DNA from: Dryococelus australis
Taxonomy: Eukaryota > Arthropoda > Insecta > Phasmatodea > Phasmatidae
Reading direction: 5' to 3'
DNA: 64,000 nucleotides
Assembly: GCA_029891345.1 (NCBI GenBank)
Contig: CM056994.1
Coordinates: forward strand, 223,929,491 to 223,993,490
In this document: positions 1 to 12,638 of the stretch, piece after piece
Layout: the number at the start of each line of letters is the position of its first letter
How positions within the stretch are numbered: the first letter of the stretch is position 1
The notes under the pieces: generated by a model
Told to the model about the DNA's origin: nothing
What the model saw: the letters and a program-made list of their open reading frames with translations, nothing else
Databases searched by the model: none
Made by a program: the position numbers and the translations under genes

Positions 1-1453
1 TACAATCTCGGGCACATGATTCGAGATCTGAAAAGAGGAAGAGTGATACATAGTTCATTTCAAATAATAAGGGCTTTAGAAGCCCTCAAAGGCGGAGAGC
101 AACTAGCATATTACGTGAGATATTATGCCACGTACTTGCCTTAGAGGAACACAAATTGGTATACGGATTAGTTACACCAAGATCTTGTATAACAGGAATG
201 TATGGTACATTGTTTAAACCCCTATCGTGTAAATTATAGGGGTTGGCACCATTTGATTTCAAGAAACATTTACACCGTGAGGTTATATCGACTCTGGATA
301 CCATCGGATGAAGCAGGACGTCGTAATTAGCAAAAAAGGCCTCCTAGTTGCAACTCTCTGGGTCCCGCCGTTTCCGGTTAAATCGCAAACTACGTGTTCA
401 GTGGTAGCAGTACCATTGCCTGGTGAGTAGGCAACCCTCCGTGCACCCAGAGGAATACAGCTGGGATACCTACCCCGCCAAATGAGTATGGTCAGGAACC
501 AACACGCAGTAAACAGATTAGTATTAGGAAATGTGCTATACCAAAGTGTACTTGTGTAAATGTCAGAACGCGTAACGTCGTAACTTCCATTCTGACACAA
601 ATCACATGACAGCGGCTAACGTACTCTTTGTATAGCTTACGTAATATTGTAGCTTACTGAAGTATGTGCCAGCGCAGTGGGTCAGGTATTTCATTTTTCA
701 CTACCGTACTACTGGTACGTGATTCGGTCTCGCCTGTCTCCAGATAATTTACTACAGCAGACATACTAGTCGGATCATGAAAGAACACTACGACTGAGTA
801 AACGCTCATATAGTTTCATCGGTACCGCCAGTGGGTCAATTTCACTATTTAATATTTTAGTATTACTGATTCTCTGAGGACGAGTTATACTGTCGGAATA
901 AATTTAAAAGAAAAAACACTGCAATCCGTGACTGGTAACTGATTTCATTTTAGAGAGATCATGAATGAAATTTTTATCGCACAAAAAGCTACTGTTTAGC
1001 GTTCGAAATCATCGTGCAAAGCAAACAGAAGCTAGACAATTAATAGGAAAAATGAATTCATAGATATTTAATATGAACTCTGTGCAAAAAAAATATGCAG
1101 CCAGGTAGGCAAAAAATGGACCTGAAATTCTGCAAAGACTTGCATCTTCTGATGTCGAAATACGAGAGATAGAACGAGAAGTCGCCATGCAGCGAGAAAG
1201 TTGTGCGTGATTGCGGAGAAAAAATAACTTCTGACGTCATCAGATCTCGGTCCAGCGTACTGGAGGCGTATTTTTGAAACCAGTTGTTGAAACTTGGGCC
1301 AAACGCCCTTAGGTATGGCCCACAGCATGAAAATATCCGGGAAAACACCCTGACGAAAATTTTAGGAATGAAAGTAAAGAAAAGTTGTCTTTTCATTGAC
1401 GTTGCTGGGGTTGTGCTCATTTACAATTGCAGATCTTTCACTGGAAGATGCAG

Positions 1454-1454
<1 letters not shown>
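1..1454. other. AT-rich spacer, no gene recognised
   Basis: Only short open frames with no recognisable domain, start context or splice structure. The segment at about 360-500 is richer in GC than its surroundings but matches no family I know. Confidence 0.5.

Positions 1455-1517
<63 letters not shown>
1455..1517. repeat. (TA)n/(CA)n compound microsatellite
   Basis: An uninterrupted TA dinucleotide run (about 1455-1490) passes directly into a CA run (1491-1517). It creates spurious Ile-Tyr and His-Thr open frames on the + strand. Confidence 0.97.
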
Positions 1518-2723
1518 TCCCACATTTGTTTTGGTGATCCTTAATTACGAGTGTGGAAATAATAATTACAAAAATATGAGAACTAATGGGACAAGAAAAG
1601 AAGCTTCACAAGTTTTACATGATTATCGCCACCCTACACTAGTCAGCCCATAGGTACTTGGCCGATAAGGAATCGGATCCGCTTTACACTAAAGAAGGTA
1701 AAATAATTAAGAATTATAATAATAAGCGTCCATATTGCAAGACACAGCCGCCTAATCATAGGCATAAAAAATTATGAAAATTATTTTGATGACTTTCTTT
1801 ACCGTACCTTCTGAAGTTTCACAAGATATGTTTACAATCAAATATATATTTATGGTTTTATAAAACCTTTATCGAAAAGTCGGCCAAGACTACAGTCGCA
1901 AAGCCACTCGTTCCTACTCGGCTGTATTCCGGGTTATGTTAGTTACATTGTTTGAGTATTACTGTCATACAAATATTATTTATTTTACAACTGTATCGTT
2001 ACAACATGCAATTCATGCGAAAGTGCCATTATTGGATGAAGGTTTCGGAATTTTGAAATATGAACGCCATAAGTTTCTCAATTGTCACATTTCTACAAAG
2101 CCACGGCTGAAAATAAACGGTTACAAGGAGTTGGTTTAGGGAAAAATCATAGTCGTACACGAGATAACGACTCGTTAAACAATTTTCCTCTTGAAATAGC
2201 ATTTCGCTAACATAAAAAAAATAACGCTTAGTCGCTCATCCGTGATTCATTACTAACAACACTAAACGTGCATTTAAATATTGCATAGACATTCTCATTT
2301 GCATCGTTTAGAGTGAAATATACTGACGGGGAAAATGTTTTAAATAAGCGTAACTGATATAATGTTTACTGTTATTTGTGGTATTGTATGTACACGGTTA
2401 ATGAAGATTTTCTGAAGTCCTGCTTAAATTTCGCTTTCGGACTTTTCTCTACGTTACTACTAACCTCTGCTCCATGCGTCACCGCGTATCCTTCCTCCAC
2501 GCGAAAATCAGTTAGGAAGAGAACGCCAGTACAAAATGGCGCACCGGTATTAGGCGCTGAACAGGCAACACAAATATATATTTTTTACACAACAACCAAA
2601 TGTATTTCTAGCTCAGTATTACAGAACACATAATGGCACTAAGAAACATATACTTTACTACAAATAACATGAAAAAAAGCTAACTTCATATTCTACATAA
2701 AAACTGTTTCTTACTAATCACTA
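1518..2723. other. AT-rich spacer, no gene recognised
   Basis: No transposon end, splice-bounded exon or RNA gene seen. The open frames at 1936-2139 and 2376-2633 have no recognisable domain. Confidence 0.5.
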
Positions 2724-3142
2724 TAGGCAGTTCACAGTAAAAAGAGCACTTTTGAAAGCCCTGCTCAAGATGTTCTTGTATACACCTTGTGTATTTTCCG
2801 CCTTATGTAAAATTGACATCTCCATGGGCCTCAACACTTTATTCACGCATCGGTCAGGAGAACTCATTGAAATTATTGGAATAAGAAAACATTATACAAA
2901 TCTGGTAATTGTTATACTTCGATGCATTAAAAGAAACAGAAACGAAATAATTTAAGCTATAACAGATGGTTACGTAACACTTTTTATCCGACGTTAAGAT
3001 ATGGAACTACTTTCCATCCATCGTTACCAACTTTACTGGGCACATGTTACTCAGTGTTCCCGTTAAAATATATGAAGTTAGGAGCAGTGACTTTTTCTAA
3101 GGTTGATTTCAAAAGTGCTCACTTTATCGTGAACAGTCTTTA
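2724..3142 (+). mobile_element. MITE-1 subtype A, complete copy
   Basis: About 420 bp with terminal inverted repeats. The left end reads TAGGCAGTTCACAGTAAAAA followed by GAGCACTTTTGAAAGCC. The right end is the inverse: TTTCAAAAGTGCTCACTTTA followed by TCGTGAACAGTCTTTA. TA-rich flanks suggest a TA target duplication, as in Tc1/mariner-type MITEs; that class is an inference. The interior shares strings such as ATGTAAAATTGACAT and CTTTACTGGGCACATG with the copies at 12639, 23174 and 38273. No coding capacity. Confidence 0.88.
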
Positions 3143-3281
3143 CCAACATTTTTCTTCTACCTTTTTCTCATTTAAAGTTGTAATATATGATTTATTTAGG
3201 GAACAATCAAACAGGCCATAAATGGGTGATTTGTCAAAGGTTTTATTCAGAAAGTGTGAAAGTACCCGTGAACAGACTACA
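3143..3281 (+). mobile_element. MITE-2, 3' end fragment
   Basis: Directly abuts the preceding MITE-1 copy. It contains GGGTGATTTGTCAAAGG, then TTCAGAAAGTGTGAAAGTAC and the end CCGTGAACAGACTAC. The same order is seen at the 3' ends of the MITE-2 copies at about 24.4 and 39.1 kb. Confidence 0.65.
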
Positions 3282-3831
3282 TGGAAAAAACGTAAACTTT
3301 CATACTGGGTCCAAAGGTTTAAAAATCTCATATATGTACACTAAAACTGAAGTTCTATTTTTCTAATAAATATATGTAGACTACTGTAGTACTAAGTTAA
3401 ATAATTACAGTTTAGGTTAACTTCCTTGCTTCTCATACGCTTTGTTTTTTTTTTTAACTGTCGTATACTTGTGTAAACGGTTTGTGACCTTTAATCTTTG
3501 TAGCATCTTCTGCAATAACACAATTTAAAGTTCTTAAGAGATAATGATTTCACGAAGTGGTGAAATATATTTTAACGTCTTCTGTAGCAGGAAGGCATTA
3601 AATCATTTCTCATCCTGTGGACTAAAAGATATTTTTATTTATGTACGCATATTACTCGATTTCTATTCTTTTCATGCCTCGGTTTCGACAAACCGGGAAA
3701 ACGGTTATAAGTTCGTAATTAAAACACTGATCATACTGTTCATTTGATGCATAAGTTTATAAGCATGTAGGAATAAACATCTTTAGTAACAGAGCAAACA
3801 TTATCAGTACCGATAAATCAACTGTAAAAAT
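3282..3831. other. AT-rich spacer
   Basis: Nothing recognisable in either strand. Confidence 0.5.
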
Positions 3832-4202
3832 ACCTTTTAAACTCAAGCTTTTATTTATAAATGAACTAAAACGATAAAAATAATTATATGAGTAGTTACA
3901 GAATTTTTAGAACTTGTAAGAAGTGGTCGAACAGCCGTAATAAACTTCACTACAAATTAATATTATTGTATAAATTTATATTTAGTACATAAAATATTGG
4001 CGCAATATAGAACGTATACCTTATTTGCGTAAGCGTAGTAATCACATATCTTGCGTAAGGCTCTAAACTATTCGCGCCAAGTTTTTATATACTAAATATA
4101 AAGTGATACAATCGTACAAGTTCTAAAAACTCCCTAACTACTTCTATAATTATTTTTATCTTTTTAGTTCATTTATAAACACAAACGTAGTTCTAAAAGT
4201 TT
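3832..4202. mobile_element. Foldback (long inverted repeat) element
   Basis: The two halves are imperfect reverse complements. At 3854-3890 TTTATAAATGAACTAAAACG is mirrored near 4160-4180 by CTTTTTAGTTCATTTATAAA. ATTTTTAGAACTTGTA at 3905 is mirrored by TACAAGTTCTAAAAACT at 4117. TTATATTTAGTACATAAAAT at about 3980 is mirrored by TTTTTATATACTAAATATAA. The arms are about 160-180 bp with very little loop near 4015. The structure fits a foldback MITE and would form a long hairpin if transcribed. Confidence 0.78.
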
Positions 4203-6612
4203 CTTACATTTAATTTATTTTTCACTTTTAAGTCTCACTTTATTTTTTATTATATACTTACACTATTTATACATTCACAGCCTCGTCCGTCATCGGTATC
4301 GCTTATTCATCTTACACGTTTGTGTATGTCGATGAATTTGACATTTCAATACGAGCTTAAGGAGATCGAAATCTTCCAATGGTATTTCACATACACACAT
4401 GCGGTCGATTACTTTAATTTCATCTTGTTTTTCATTTGCACCATGTGTAAATGAGAACTTCCCCTGCAATGAAACCCTACACGCCACCAGTAATAATTGA
4501 CAACTTGTCCACCAAATACATCGTGATTGCTAGTGATTCGGTGGGCGCCGGGCAGACACTTCACAGACACCTACCGTACATACAAACAAGCCAAGTTAAA
4601 TAACAGCTTGTAAAAACAAGACAGTAAATTGATTGGCGTTCGCTATTTTCATGCCTGCCGTACGTGTCCGTACACTGTAAAGAGGAATTTTTTCGTCGCG
4701 CCTCCTTTATCACATCGTGCCTATCGCACTGCTGTGAATCCAACCTTATACTTTATTTTGTTATTGTACTTATTTGAATTGCATAGCAATTTTTGGAAGA
4801 ATTATGTGCAGAAGTTTTCCGTTATAAATATTTATTTTTGGCAAATATCAATTTAGCTTTGAATTGAATTATTTTCATTGACAAAATGAAATTTTTTTCT
4901 TTAAATTTATGTACCGTGAGAAGCCATAAAATGCAATTAAAGCCATACATATCAATATATATATTAACCTCTTATTTCTCATATCCAGATAAGGAAATCT
5001 GTTAAGTCTTTGTGTGTTTTATTTTATAAATTTTGTAGCGTTATGTTACACAAATATATTCTATATTAAAGAAGGCAGTAATTTTCTAATGAACGTTAAA
5101 ATAAGTTTTTATGGCGTATTCACCGATATACTGCTATAGAATTTTCTGAAGATATAATTGTGTAGTGGTAACGACCTAACACCATGCATCATTATTGTGT
5201 GAGTTAATATTGGCAAATGACTTAAAAAAAATTTTTCTATGTAATATTGTAGGCCTATAACCCAGCATTCTTTATTCGATATCTAGGTGAATTTTTCGGT
5301 TAAACATTTCGGATTGTATGTGTTGAGTATAATTATAGCCACATTACTATTTTATTTTGTTATAGTTAGTTCGTAGGAGACTGCGGGACATAATTTCTCA
5401 GCCAACATATTCTATTTAACTGTTCCCAGCAGGTATATTTTTAGCACTTCCAGCAACAGGCAGTTCGAAGATTACAGTTATATAATATTTTGTCTGAAGA
5501 GTTTTTGTCCATGCACATTCATTTAGCATATTCTCTTGCAATAAAGAGTGCCAGTTTACGGCTTCAGAACTGTTCTCACAGAAACGTATCACTCTGGCAA
5601 AATATAAGATAATGTTATGTACTATTGCGTAGGTTTTTCCGTATTTGTTTACAAAATCCTGTAGACATCAGTAAACTAATTTACCGTCAGTTTATATCCT
5701 ATACGAACTTATTATATTGGAGATTTATTGGGTTTTCAGATATATACTTAACTGATATCTTAAAATATACGTGTTGTCTTTTTTTTTTTAAATTTTTTAT
5801 TGGAAAGGTCGTAATGTCATCAACCTTCGTCTCTCATGCGTAAAACCAGGTAGCAACTTAATAGCCGCTACTTCGATGCCTGATAATACTAGAACAGTAA
5901 ATTTTCTTCAAAATTTCGTTAATTTGTCATTTAATCATTAATAAAAAATTAATTACACAAAAGCGGAAAACTTACGTTAAGTTTAACATTATGAACATCC
6001 TTAAATTTCCCTCTCAAGGAGGTTGTTATGTACATTCTGTTCCTTCTTCAACATGAGTGCCTATATGACTCCATTACCCAAAAATATATTACTTCTTAGG
6101 TCTAGTCCTGTTGACATTTGTAAATGCCGATTATACATGTAAAATAATGTTGTGCATATCGTGAACAGCGATATGTAACGAATATTAAGAGCATTATTAC
6201 GCAAAAAATCTGCGCTTATCAATAATACCCAAGATAAATATGATAGCTCACAGTTAGACTTATCTGAGAGGAACCTCTGTCCTTTTTAGTGAAGTGCATT
6301 GTGCTGCTACAATATAATAGAAATTAATACAAAATTTGGTGACTGAAAACCGCAGTTGAAGGTGGACAGTGTTAATTCGTAAATGTAACCATCTCCTATA
6401 AAATTAAACATATGAAAATTACCAATAATAAGGCTAAAAATTCTTAAAACTTCATACAGGAAACAATCAATTTTCAAATTAACTATAATTATATATAAAT
6501 ATATTAAACATATTTTCTTTTGTCTGTTTTACAATAAAATATTTTTTACAAAATTATAACAAAATATTTATGTAGCATATTTTGAGAAATACGAAATACG
6601 GGTAACTATTTA

Positions 6613-6614
<2 letters not shown>
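4203..6614. other. AT-rich spacer, no gene recognised
   Basis: 2.4 kb of low-GC sequence with only short random open frames. A TAGGCCTAT-type word (5251), recurrent in this window, is present. I see no mobile-element ends. Confidence 0.5.
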
Positions 6615-6649
<35 letters not shown>

Positions 6650-6668
6650 TGTGTGTGTGTGTGTGTAT
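6615..6668. repeat. (TA)n(GT)n microsatellite
   Basis: TA dinucleotides to about 6646, then GT dinucleotides to 6668. This is the mirror type of the 1455-1517 repeat. Confidence 0.95.
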
Positions 6669-9236
6669 TAATGACGCAGTTTCATTTTATATCATATATG
6701 TAGTTTATTGCCATTAGTCATACTCTGCGGAAATTGGGAATCGTTTATTCGTAGACAGATTTTGTAAACAGTTTATAAGAGTCGCCAACCTCTAAGATTC
6801 CTTGTCAACTCCTATCTTTTCCCTGTAAATAGGAATTATCATAAACGTCTGCGTTTAGAACGTGCTAACGTCCGGAGTCGACTAACAGCAGCTTGTCACT
6901 TATCTTTCGGTTTTATGGCTCTCGAAGACATTATTCAGCGTTATAAGGAAGTGAAATTTGTGTCACCTTCTGTTCACTTCCTACACGGCATATAAGAATG
7001 TGCTTTGGAATGGATATATTTCTTAAAAGCCTCAGATATCGCATATTTAATTTTGCTTTGTGGAGGCAACATTTATATAACAACACTACGGCATCCGCTA
7101 ATTTTCAATCAATTTTTTAGTTAAACAAAATTCGGAAATATCAATTTGGCTAGAAAATAAACTTATTATCTAAGTTACATGAGAAATCAAACTTGTTATT
7201 TGATGAATTTAAGCCGGCAGTTCATATGTATTTCGTGTACCTACAGAAACAGTTTTTATTTTTTAATATTTAATGATACCCTTTAAGGTTTTTATAGTTG
7301 GCATGTTAACTTTTTCTAATGGTTGCTTCTTATATTTTGGTCTTCTTTTAAATCTGAGTATAGCTAATACTTAAAGCTGAAGCTGTACTCAAACTTAAAA
7401 ATGGCAAATACACCCATGACCTACCCACGGATAAAACCCACAATCCTTTACGTCATAGCTGGCTTCTAATGCAGATACACAATTAACATAAACAGCGCTG
7501 AATTCTAGTAGGAAAGATGTTTCCTAAAGTGAGAGAGGTCACATCCGTAGTCGTTTATTGCTACAAAATAAAACAAATTTTGTTGAAGGAATTGTACGTT
7601 TTTACAACGATGAAACGAAATTATTCCTTAGGCATTTTTTAAATAATGTATATTGTTTATTCAACTCATGGGAAAGGATAAAAAATTCCTGTACGTTTCC
7701 TGCCTTGAAATATCCTGTACTTTGTGTGTTTTAACCAGGCAGTGAGTACATTTTATTCTTTTATTGCCTTTTAATTATTTTACTCTTTTAAATTCAATAC
7801 TGCTAAGACTATTGGAGAATATTATAAATAATATAATTATTTTCAATGCGGGTAAACTAAATCTGTATTATTTTATTTATGCCAGATGTAGCAGTAACAT
7901 TTTTGGTGTGATGGAAAGGCTTATAATTCACAAAAAAAAAAATCTCTTGAAACATTTTAATTGCACGAGAGTTCTCTTTGATGTTAACGGCACAGTGTCT
8001 GTGCTGCCAAAACAGAATATTTTTCCAGCACGTTTGCGAAGAATAAGGGGATGTCATGATGTCTGTTAATGAGGCTATGGACATTCAAACGAGCGTTCTT
8101 TGGGACCATCATGTCTATAACACTTGCTATTCCAATTCCACCTAGAAAAAATGTTTCCATTCGTACTCAGCTGACAAAATTCCAATTCCACCTAAAAAAA
8201 AAAAAATACACTGACATTCGTAGTTTTTCAACAAGCTGTTGAGAAATCGAAGTTTATTTTACGACGGTTCATAAAATACAAAAATCGCGTGTGTGTTAAT
8301 ATTGAAAAAAAAAAATGATTTTGGTTTGATCTGTAAACATTCGCATTTCATTTTCATCTATTTAAGTGAAAGTTATGAGTATGGATAAGTTTCCTGTACA
8401 TGGGATTGAGGTCTAGCAGGTATCGTCTCAACAATAATTTGGGTAATAACTGTGACCAGCAACTAAAGAACATTTTTGACAGCTATGATTTTCCAACGCG
8501 AATCCGTAGTCGATCATCGTGCAGCTATGGTTTTGAAACGTAGGCAATTACTGGAGTTTACAATGGAAGGTGATGTGTCTGGTGGAAGTTTTTTTTTTTT
8601 TTTTTAAGTAAAGGAGTGTGAATAGCCTTGGGTTTGGGCATCTGTGTAAAATGACGTGTGAGCAAACTGAATAGTGAAAGAGTAAAATTTGTCCAGGATC
8701 CTGGGAGGTAAAAACTTCCTGTAAATTTACCGAGGAACTAACGCTGGAATCGCGAAGCTGCTACAAGCACGACGAAAACTGTCGCACTATCAGCAGTTTT
8801 TGATTAGGCAATATTTCTGTTTTTGTCGGGCCGTGCACCACGGCAAACGTAGCGTAAAACGTTGTAAAACAAAATAGTCAGAATATAACTTTCCGTACAG
8901 TGGAATTTGCATCTGACAACGAATATTATGTGCTGCTTACCAAATGCAAGTCATAAAATTAACAATAATACCTTGTCGATCTTTAAGGTAATATCTGCAA
9001 TCTTTGTCAGCTTCGTGTCTTCCAAATGTCCCATGTGTCCACAGTCTTTGAAACTAGTTTATTACTTATCGTTTAAAAAATTAGCTGATTGTTAGAAGCC
9101 CCATGGATCCTACCTTGCGCATTATTCAGCATCTCCTCAATTGTAGTAATCGCGGAATGAAGTTTTGCCACCATATTTGCAGTGTCATTTGGTGTATCTC
9201 TCTATACCAGGACCTTAAGGCCAGTGGTGCACGAAA
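6669..9236. other. AT-rich spacer with a short direct repeat
   Basis: No gene recognised. TTCCAATTCCACCTA occurs twice about 50 bp apart (8130 and 8180), followed both times by an A-run. A T-run lies at 8590-8605. Confidence 0.5.
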
Positions 9237-9550
9237 GCAGTATATTTACCTGATTTTCGGTGTAACTTGTTTTTCAGGGGGTTTATCGAAATTCGCGGCA
9301 CGACAAGACGTAAATATTAATTTTTAACAACTGCTTGCATTGTTAAATATTCAGTACTGGTACCTTTATTATTCTGTGAGCACTGATGTAATATGATAAA
9401 TCAGATATTCTTTCTTATCTTCCATCAGTGCTCTGGTAGTAGTCATGGTAGTGAATATCTATCAATGTAAGAACATGTTTGAAATTATTATTTATGTCTT
9501 GTGCCAAAATTTTGGAAAAATTCGCTGGAAAACAACTTTTGACCAGAATT
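9237..9550. mobile_element. Hairpin MITE (HP family), copy 1
   Basis: An imperfect long hairpin. The left arm contains CACGACAAGACGTAAATA, CAGTACTGGTACC and GTGAGCACTGATG. The right arm contains CATCAGTGCTCTGGT, TAGTGAATATCTATCAATGT and TTTATGTCTTGTGCC. The loop lies around 9390-9425. The outer left end GCAGTATATTTACC matches, inverted, the outer right end of copy 2 at 20945 (GGTAAATGTACTGC), which supports one element family with arms of roughly 140-150 bp. No coding capacity. Confidence 0.75.
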
Positions 9551-10345
9551 AAGGAAGTCTGGCGACTTTGCAGGCCAAGGTTCAAGGCCACCACGTCCTA
9601 TCCACTGACCAGGGATTGTGTTCTCATGCAAACTGCATAATGCTCCGGTGCGCCTTCGTGCTGAAACCACATGCGGCGACGAGCACCATCAAGCAGTTCA
9701 AACAACACTTCTCTCAGGAAAATTTGTGATAATGAAGCAGCGATCAGACTCTCGGGTAGAAGGTAGGGACCAACAACAGTTATCGCCAAGGCTACCACCA
9801 AACGAGGTTAAACTTTGGACTTGCATTCGGGAGGACCCGGGTTCGAATCCCGGTCCGACCATCCTGATTTCGTTTTTTCCGTGGTTTCTCGAAATCACTC
9901 CAGCGAATGCTAGAATAGTTCCTTACTACAGCCTCCTATAGCAGATTCCCTCTCCGTTCGTAATGACATTGCTATCGACGAGACGTTAATCCCCACCAAG
10001 GATACCCGCCCACAAATTTGCACTAACTTGCCGCCCTCGCTCATAGTGTTGCATGAGGATTTATCGTTGCCCGTCTGTAGTGGAATGGGTGCAAACCATC
10101 ACCCCGAATGGTTAACTGGACAGTGCGATGGTCAGTACTAAACGTTCGAGCAATTACCGGGATCCTCCTCGACCATTCACAGAATCATGTTTTCCATTTG
10201 GCAGCAAGTTTCCACTCACCCTCATAGTGTGATCTAGGCTGCTAAACACATTTGCATTAGGTTGTCGCCACGCCACGCTAGATAATGGTGCGGGTATTCT
10301 CTGGCTACAGCGACAACTCTGTATGCATATGGCAGTATTCGTCAC
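9545..10345 (-). pseudogene. Mariner/IS630-superfamily transposase pseudogene, split by a SINE
   Basis: Frameshifted minus-strand remnant of a DDE transposase of the type common in insect genomes. From the 5' side (high coordinates): RQPNANVFSSLD and NLLPNGKHDSVNGRGGSR (10345-10154), then GLHPFHYRR (about 10100), then SANLWAGILGG (about 10030-9995). After an inserted SINE come GPYLLPESL, RRRMWFQHEGAP (carrying the second catalytic Asp, here preceded by His-Glu), GQWIGRGG and WPAKSPDF (9790-9545). Order and motifs match the family from the DNA-binding region to near the third Asp. Stops and frameshifts make it inactive. The inserted SINE is at 9797-9995. Confidence 0.85.
9797..9995 (+). mobile_element. 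SINE-B, tRNA-derived, complete with target duplication
   Basis: It contains a tRNA-like head with a B-box, GGGTTCGAATCCCGGTCC, then a tail with TTTTCCGTGGTTTCTCGAAA and ends near GACGTTAATCCCC. It is flanked by an imperfect 11-bp direct repeat, CCAAGGCTACC (9786-9796) and CCAAGGATACC (9996-10006). The duplicated site belongs to the transposase pseudogene it interrupts, so the SINE is the younger insertion. This is not a free-standing tRNA gene because the A-box half does not fold as a normal tRNA. Confidence 0.85.
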
Positions 10346-10458
10346 GTGAATACACCATGAGATCGGTCACGTTGTAACCACAAGCTAGTACGTTATCATG
10401 TTACAACCGTATCGAACCACTCACAAACGCTTCGCAGGCTCGTGATGGTATTTATTTA

Positions 10459-11668
10459 GGGCCGGTTTTACCAACTGAGAGAACATTTGTACAAAAATAT
10501 AGATAATTTTATCGCGATAGAAAGTTCTACTTCAATTTTTATATAGATATAAATAATGTGTTACGTGTTTCACCATGACTTCTCGTTGGAGAAAATCGAG
10601 ATGGGCCTATATTTATCTCGATTTGGAGTGAAAACAACCCCGATAGCTCGGCCAACAGAAAATGTGAGATATTCTACGCAAATTTAGTGACTACGGTAGT
10701 TTATAGCAGACGAGATATAATTTCCACGAAAAGAAGCAACAAAACAAAAATATATTGTAAGGGGGTTAAAAACTGTTTTATTATAAACAGTAACGGAAAG
10801 TATCAGCATAATATAAAATTAGCGAGACTCAAGCTGAAATGTCACAATGGGGAAAATAAATATCCACGTCATTTTTCGAAATGTTCTATCAACATAATAA
10901 GGTTTAAATTTTATTTTCTCTACAACATCCTTTCTAAAAGGCGACTAGTACAACTCAACATTTACTTAAACAAAATCACATATACAGGCAAAGACGCGCG
11001 AAAATTGAAGCTCTGAAAATACATGTTTAAATGTAGTGTTATATGTGGTCCAAGTTTTTATAGTTACTGTCATTTTTGCTGTCAAGTTATAGTTTCGTTA
11101 TGTAGTTCACAATTCTTATGATTTTTGAGATATTATAATGTTTATGTGTTTTACATTCAGGCCGGAATTCATAACCTCAAATTAAGTGCATTATTGTATA
11201 TCGAATCATATGCAGCAAATGAACATAAACTGAAGAAATCTGACACTATTCAATATGGATTAAAAATTAGTAAAAGTGTTTTATATAGAAAACAGATAAC
11301 CCTGCAATTACTGTTTCCCAAAATAGTTTTTCATACATCGACATTTTCCTGAATACTCTTGAATTAATTTTTCTACTGTTTCCAGATTATAAAGTGTTAT
11401 TTGCTGAATATGATGATGCTAATAATCTACAAATAATAATTGTGTATCACTTTCCAATTTCTTTGCTAATAGTTTTGTTTATTTGCTTATATTTTACATC
11501 TTTATTCTTGTAAAGTGATTTTATCCTGTAAAATCGGCGGTTAAAATATTTTATTCCGATATACAGAGAAAATCGAGACATGGTTGATGATGAAACATGA
11601 CAGACAATCGATAAAATTTTGCACTTAAACTCGATAAAATATCTTTCCTCGCTTGGTGAAACCGGCCC
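10459..11668. mobile_element. 1.2-kb non-autonomous TIR element, PIF/Harbinger-like
   Basis: The left end GGGCCGGTTTTACCAACTGA is mirrored at the right end by CGCTTGGTGAAACCGGCCC. Just inside, TTTTATCGCGATAG pairs with CTCGATAAAATATCTTTCC. The flanking trinucleotides are TTA (left) and TTG (right), possibly a decayed TWA target duplication; that and the GGGCC ends suggest PIF/Harbinger, an inference. The interior has no transposase. The frame at 10687-11016 is compositionally AT-rich and unrecognised. Confidence 0.68.
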
Positions 11669-12484
11669 TTGTTAACACTGCTAGTCACAAGCGCTCGTGT
11701 AGATAATTCACCTCCCGCCCACCGGGAGTTGTGTGTTTTTGTTCGGGTTTCGAATTTAACAGTTGTCCGAACCGAGAGGCTAAATACGGCTTGGCCTCTT
11801 GTTATTACCATGGATTCTGATCCACTCGAAAATCAATTTGGTGCTCATAAATTAACTTGTGGCGAGGACTCCTTAGCTGGAGCCATTTAGAGAGTTTACG
11901 TCTCTGAAGCAAGGGGATGCTAAAGGCGATCTCGCCACGTGCATCAACTTCTCCGGAGACTCATTGCGCAAACCACGATACTGTTCCTTTAAAATCTGGG
12001 TCTCATCATTTAAGGTATAGTAAGGAACGTAAAAATAAGCCCTGCTTTCCTGTACAAACAATTACTTTATTTGCGTGCGTTTTTTACTTGAATATAGTCT
12101 TGTGAAAAAACCCGTTAGATAACAATAACTTTTCAAAAACGTACGTTTATATATGGCACGCTTATTTTATGCTATTAGGTATCCGTAGAACATAGTCAAA
12201 TATTAAATAGTTTTTAGTAAAGGACAGAGTTCTGGTCTGATTTCCAATGTCCCCGCTTTTTTGCAAGTATAATCGCAGTGCGGCTTACATACCACACTTG
12301 CCTGAACTTGCATATTAAAAACAACACACACCAAGGATCCAAACCCAGAACTCGCGTGTTATAAAGGCGAATGAAATACCTTGCCCTCACAGGACACGTA
12401 ATGTGGGCTCTGCAGAAAGAGGCAGGTTTCAGTGAGGTAAGTGTAGATGCAAGCTTCGCGTCCGAGCCGCCCAGTTCTTGTTAA
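11669..12484. other. Spacer with moderate GC, no gene recognised
   Basis: No domain in either strand. A splice-like pair of sites at 12391 and 12437 bounds 44 bp (see findings). Confidence 0.45.
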
Positions 12485-12615
12485 GCACATTTAGAGGTCC
12501 TGCTTAGGATGTACATTTGTTCCCATTCTGTATCCTTCCATCATGTGTAGGTAATATTAACATTGCCGTGGACCTGCTTACTTCATTCATGCGCCAACCA
12601 AGCGACACCGTGGAA
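12485..12615 (+). mobile_element. MITE-1 internal fragment
   Basis: GAGGTCCTGCTTAGGATG, then AATATTAACATTGCCGTGGA and CTTCATTCATGCGCCAACCA follow the interior order of subtype A. Both ends are missing. Confidence 0.6.
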
Positions 12616-12638
12616 TTTTTAGGAATGTAAATGCGTTA

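Noticed and set aside
1058..1420. 120-codon minus frame next to a microsatellite
   Set aside because: Phe/Ser-rich low-information sequence with no recognisable domain or splice borders.
9797..9870. Possible tRNA gene around GGTTCGAATCCC
   Set aside because: Only the B-box half is tRNA-like, and the sequence continues as a SINE with target duplications.
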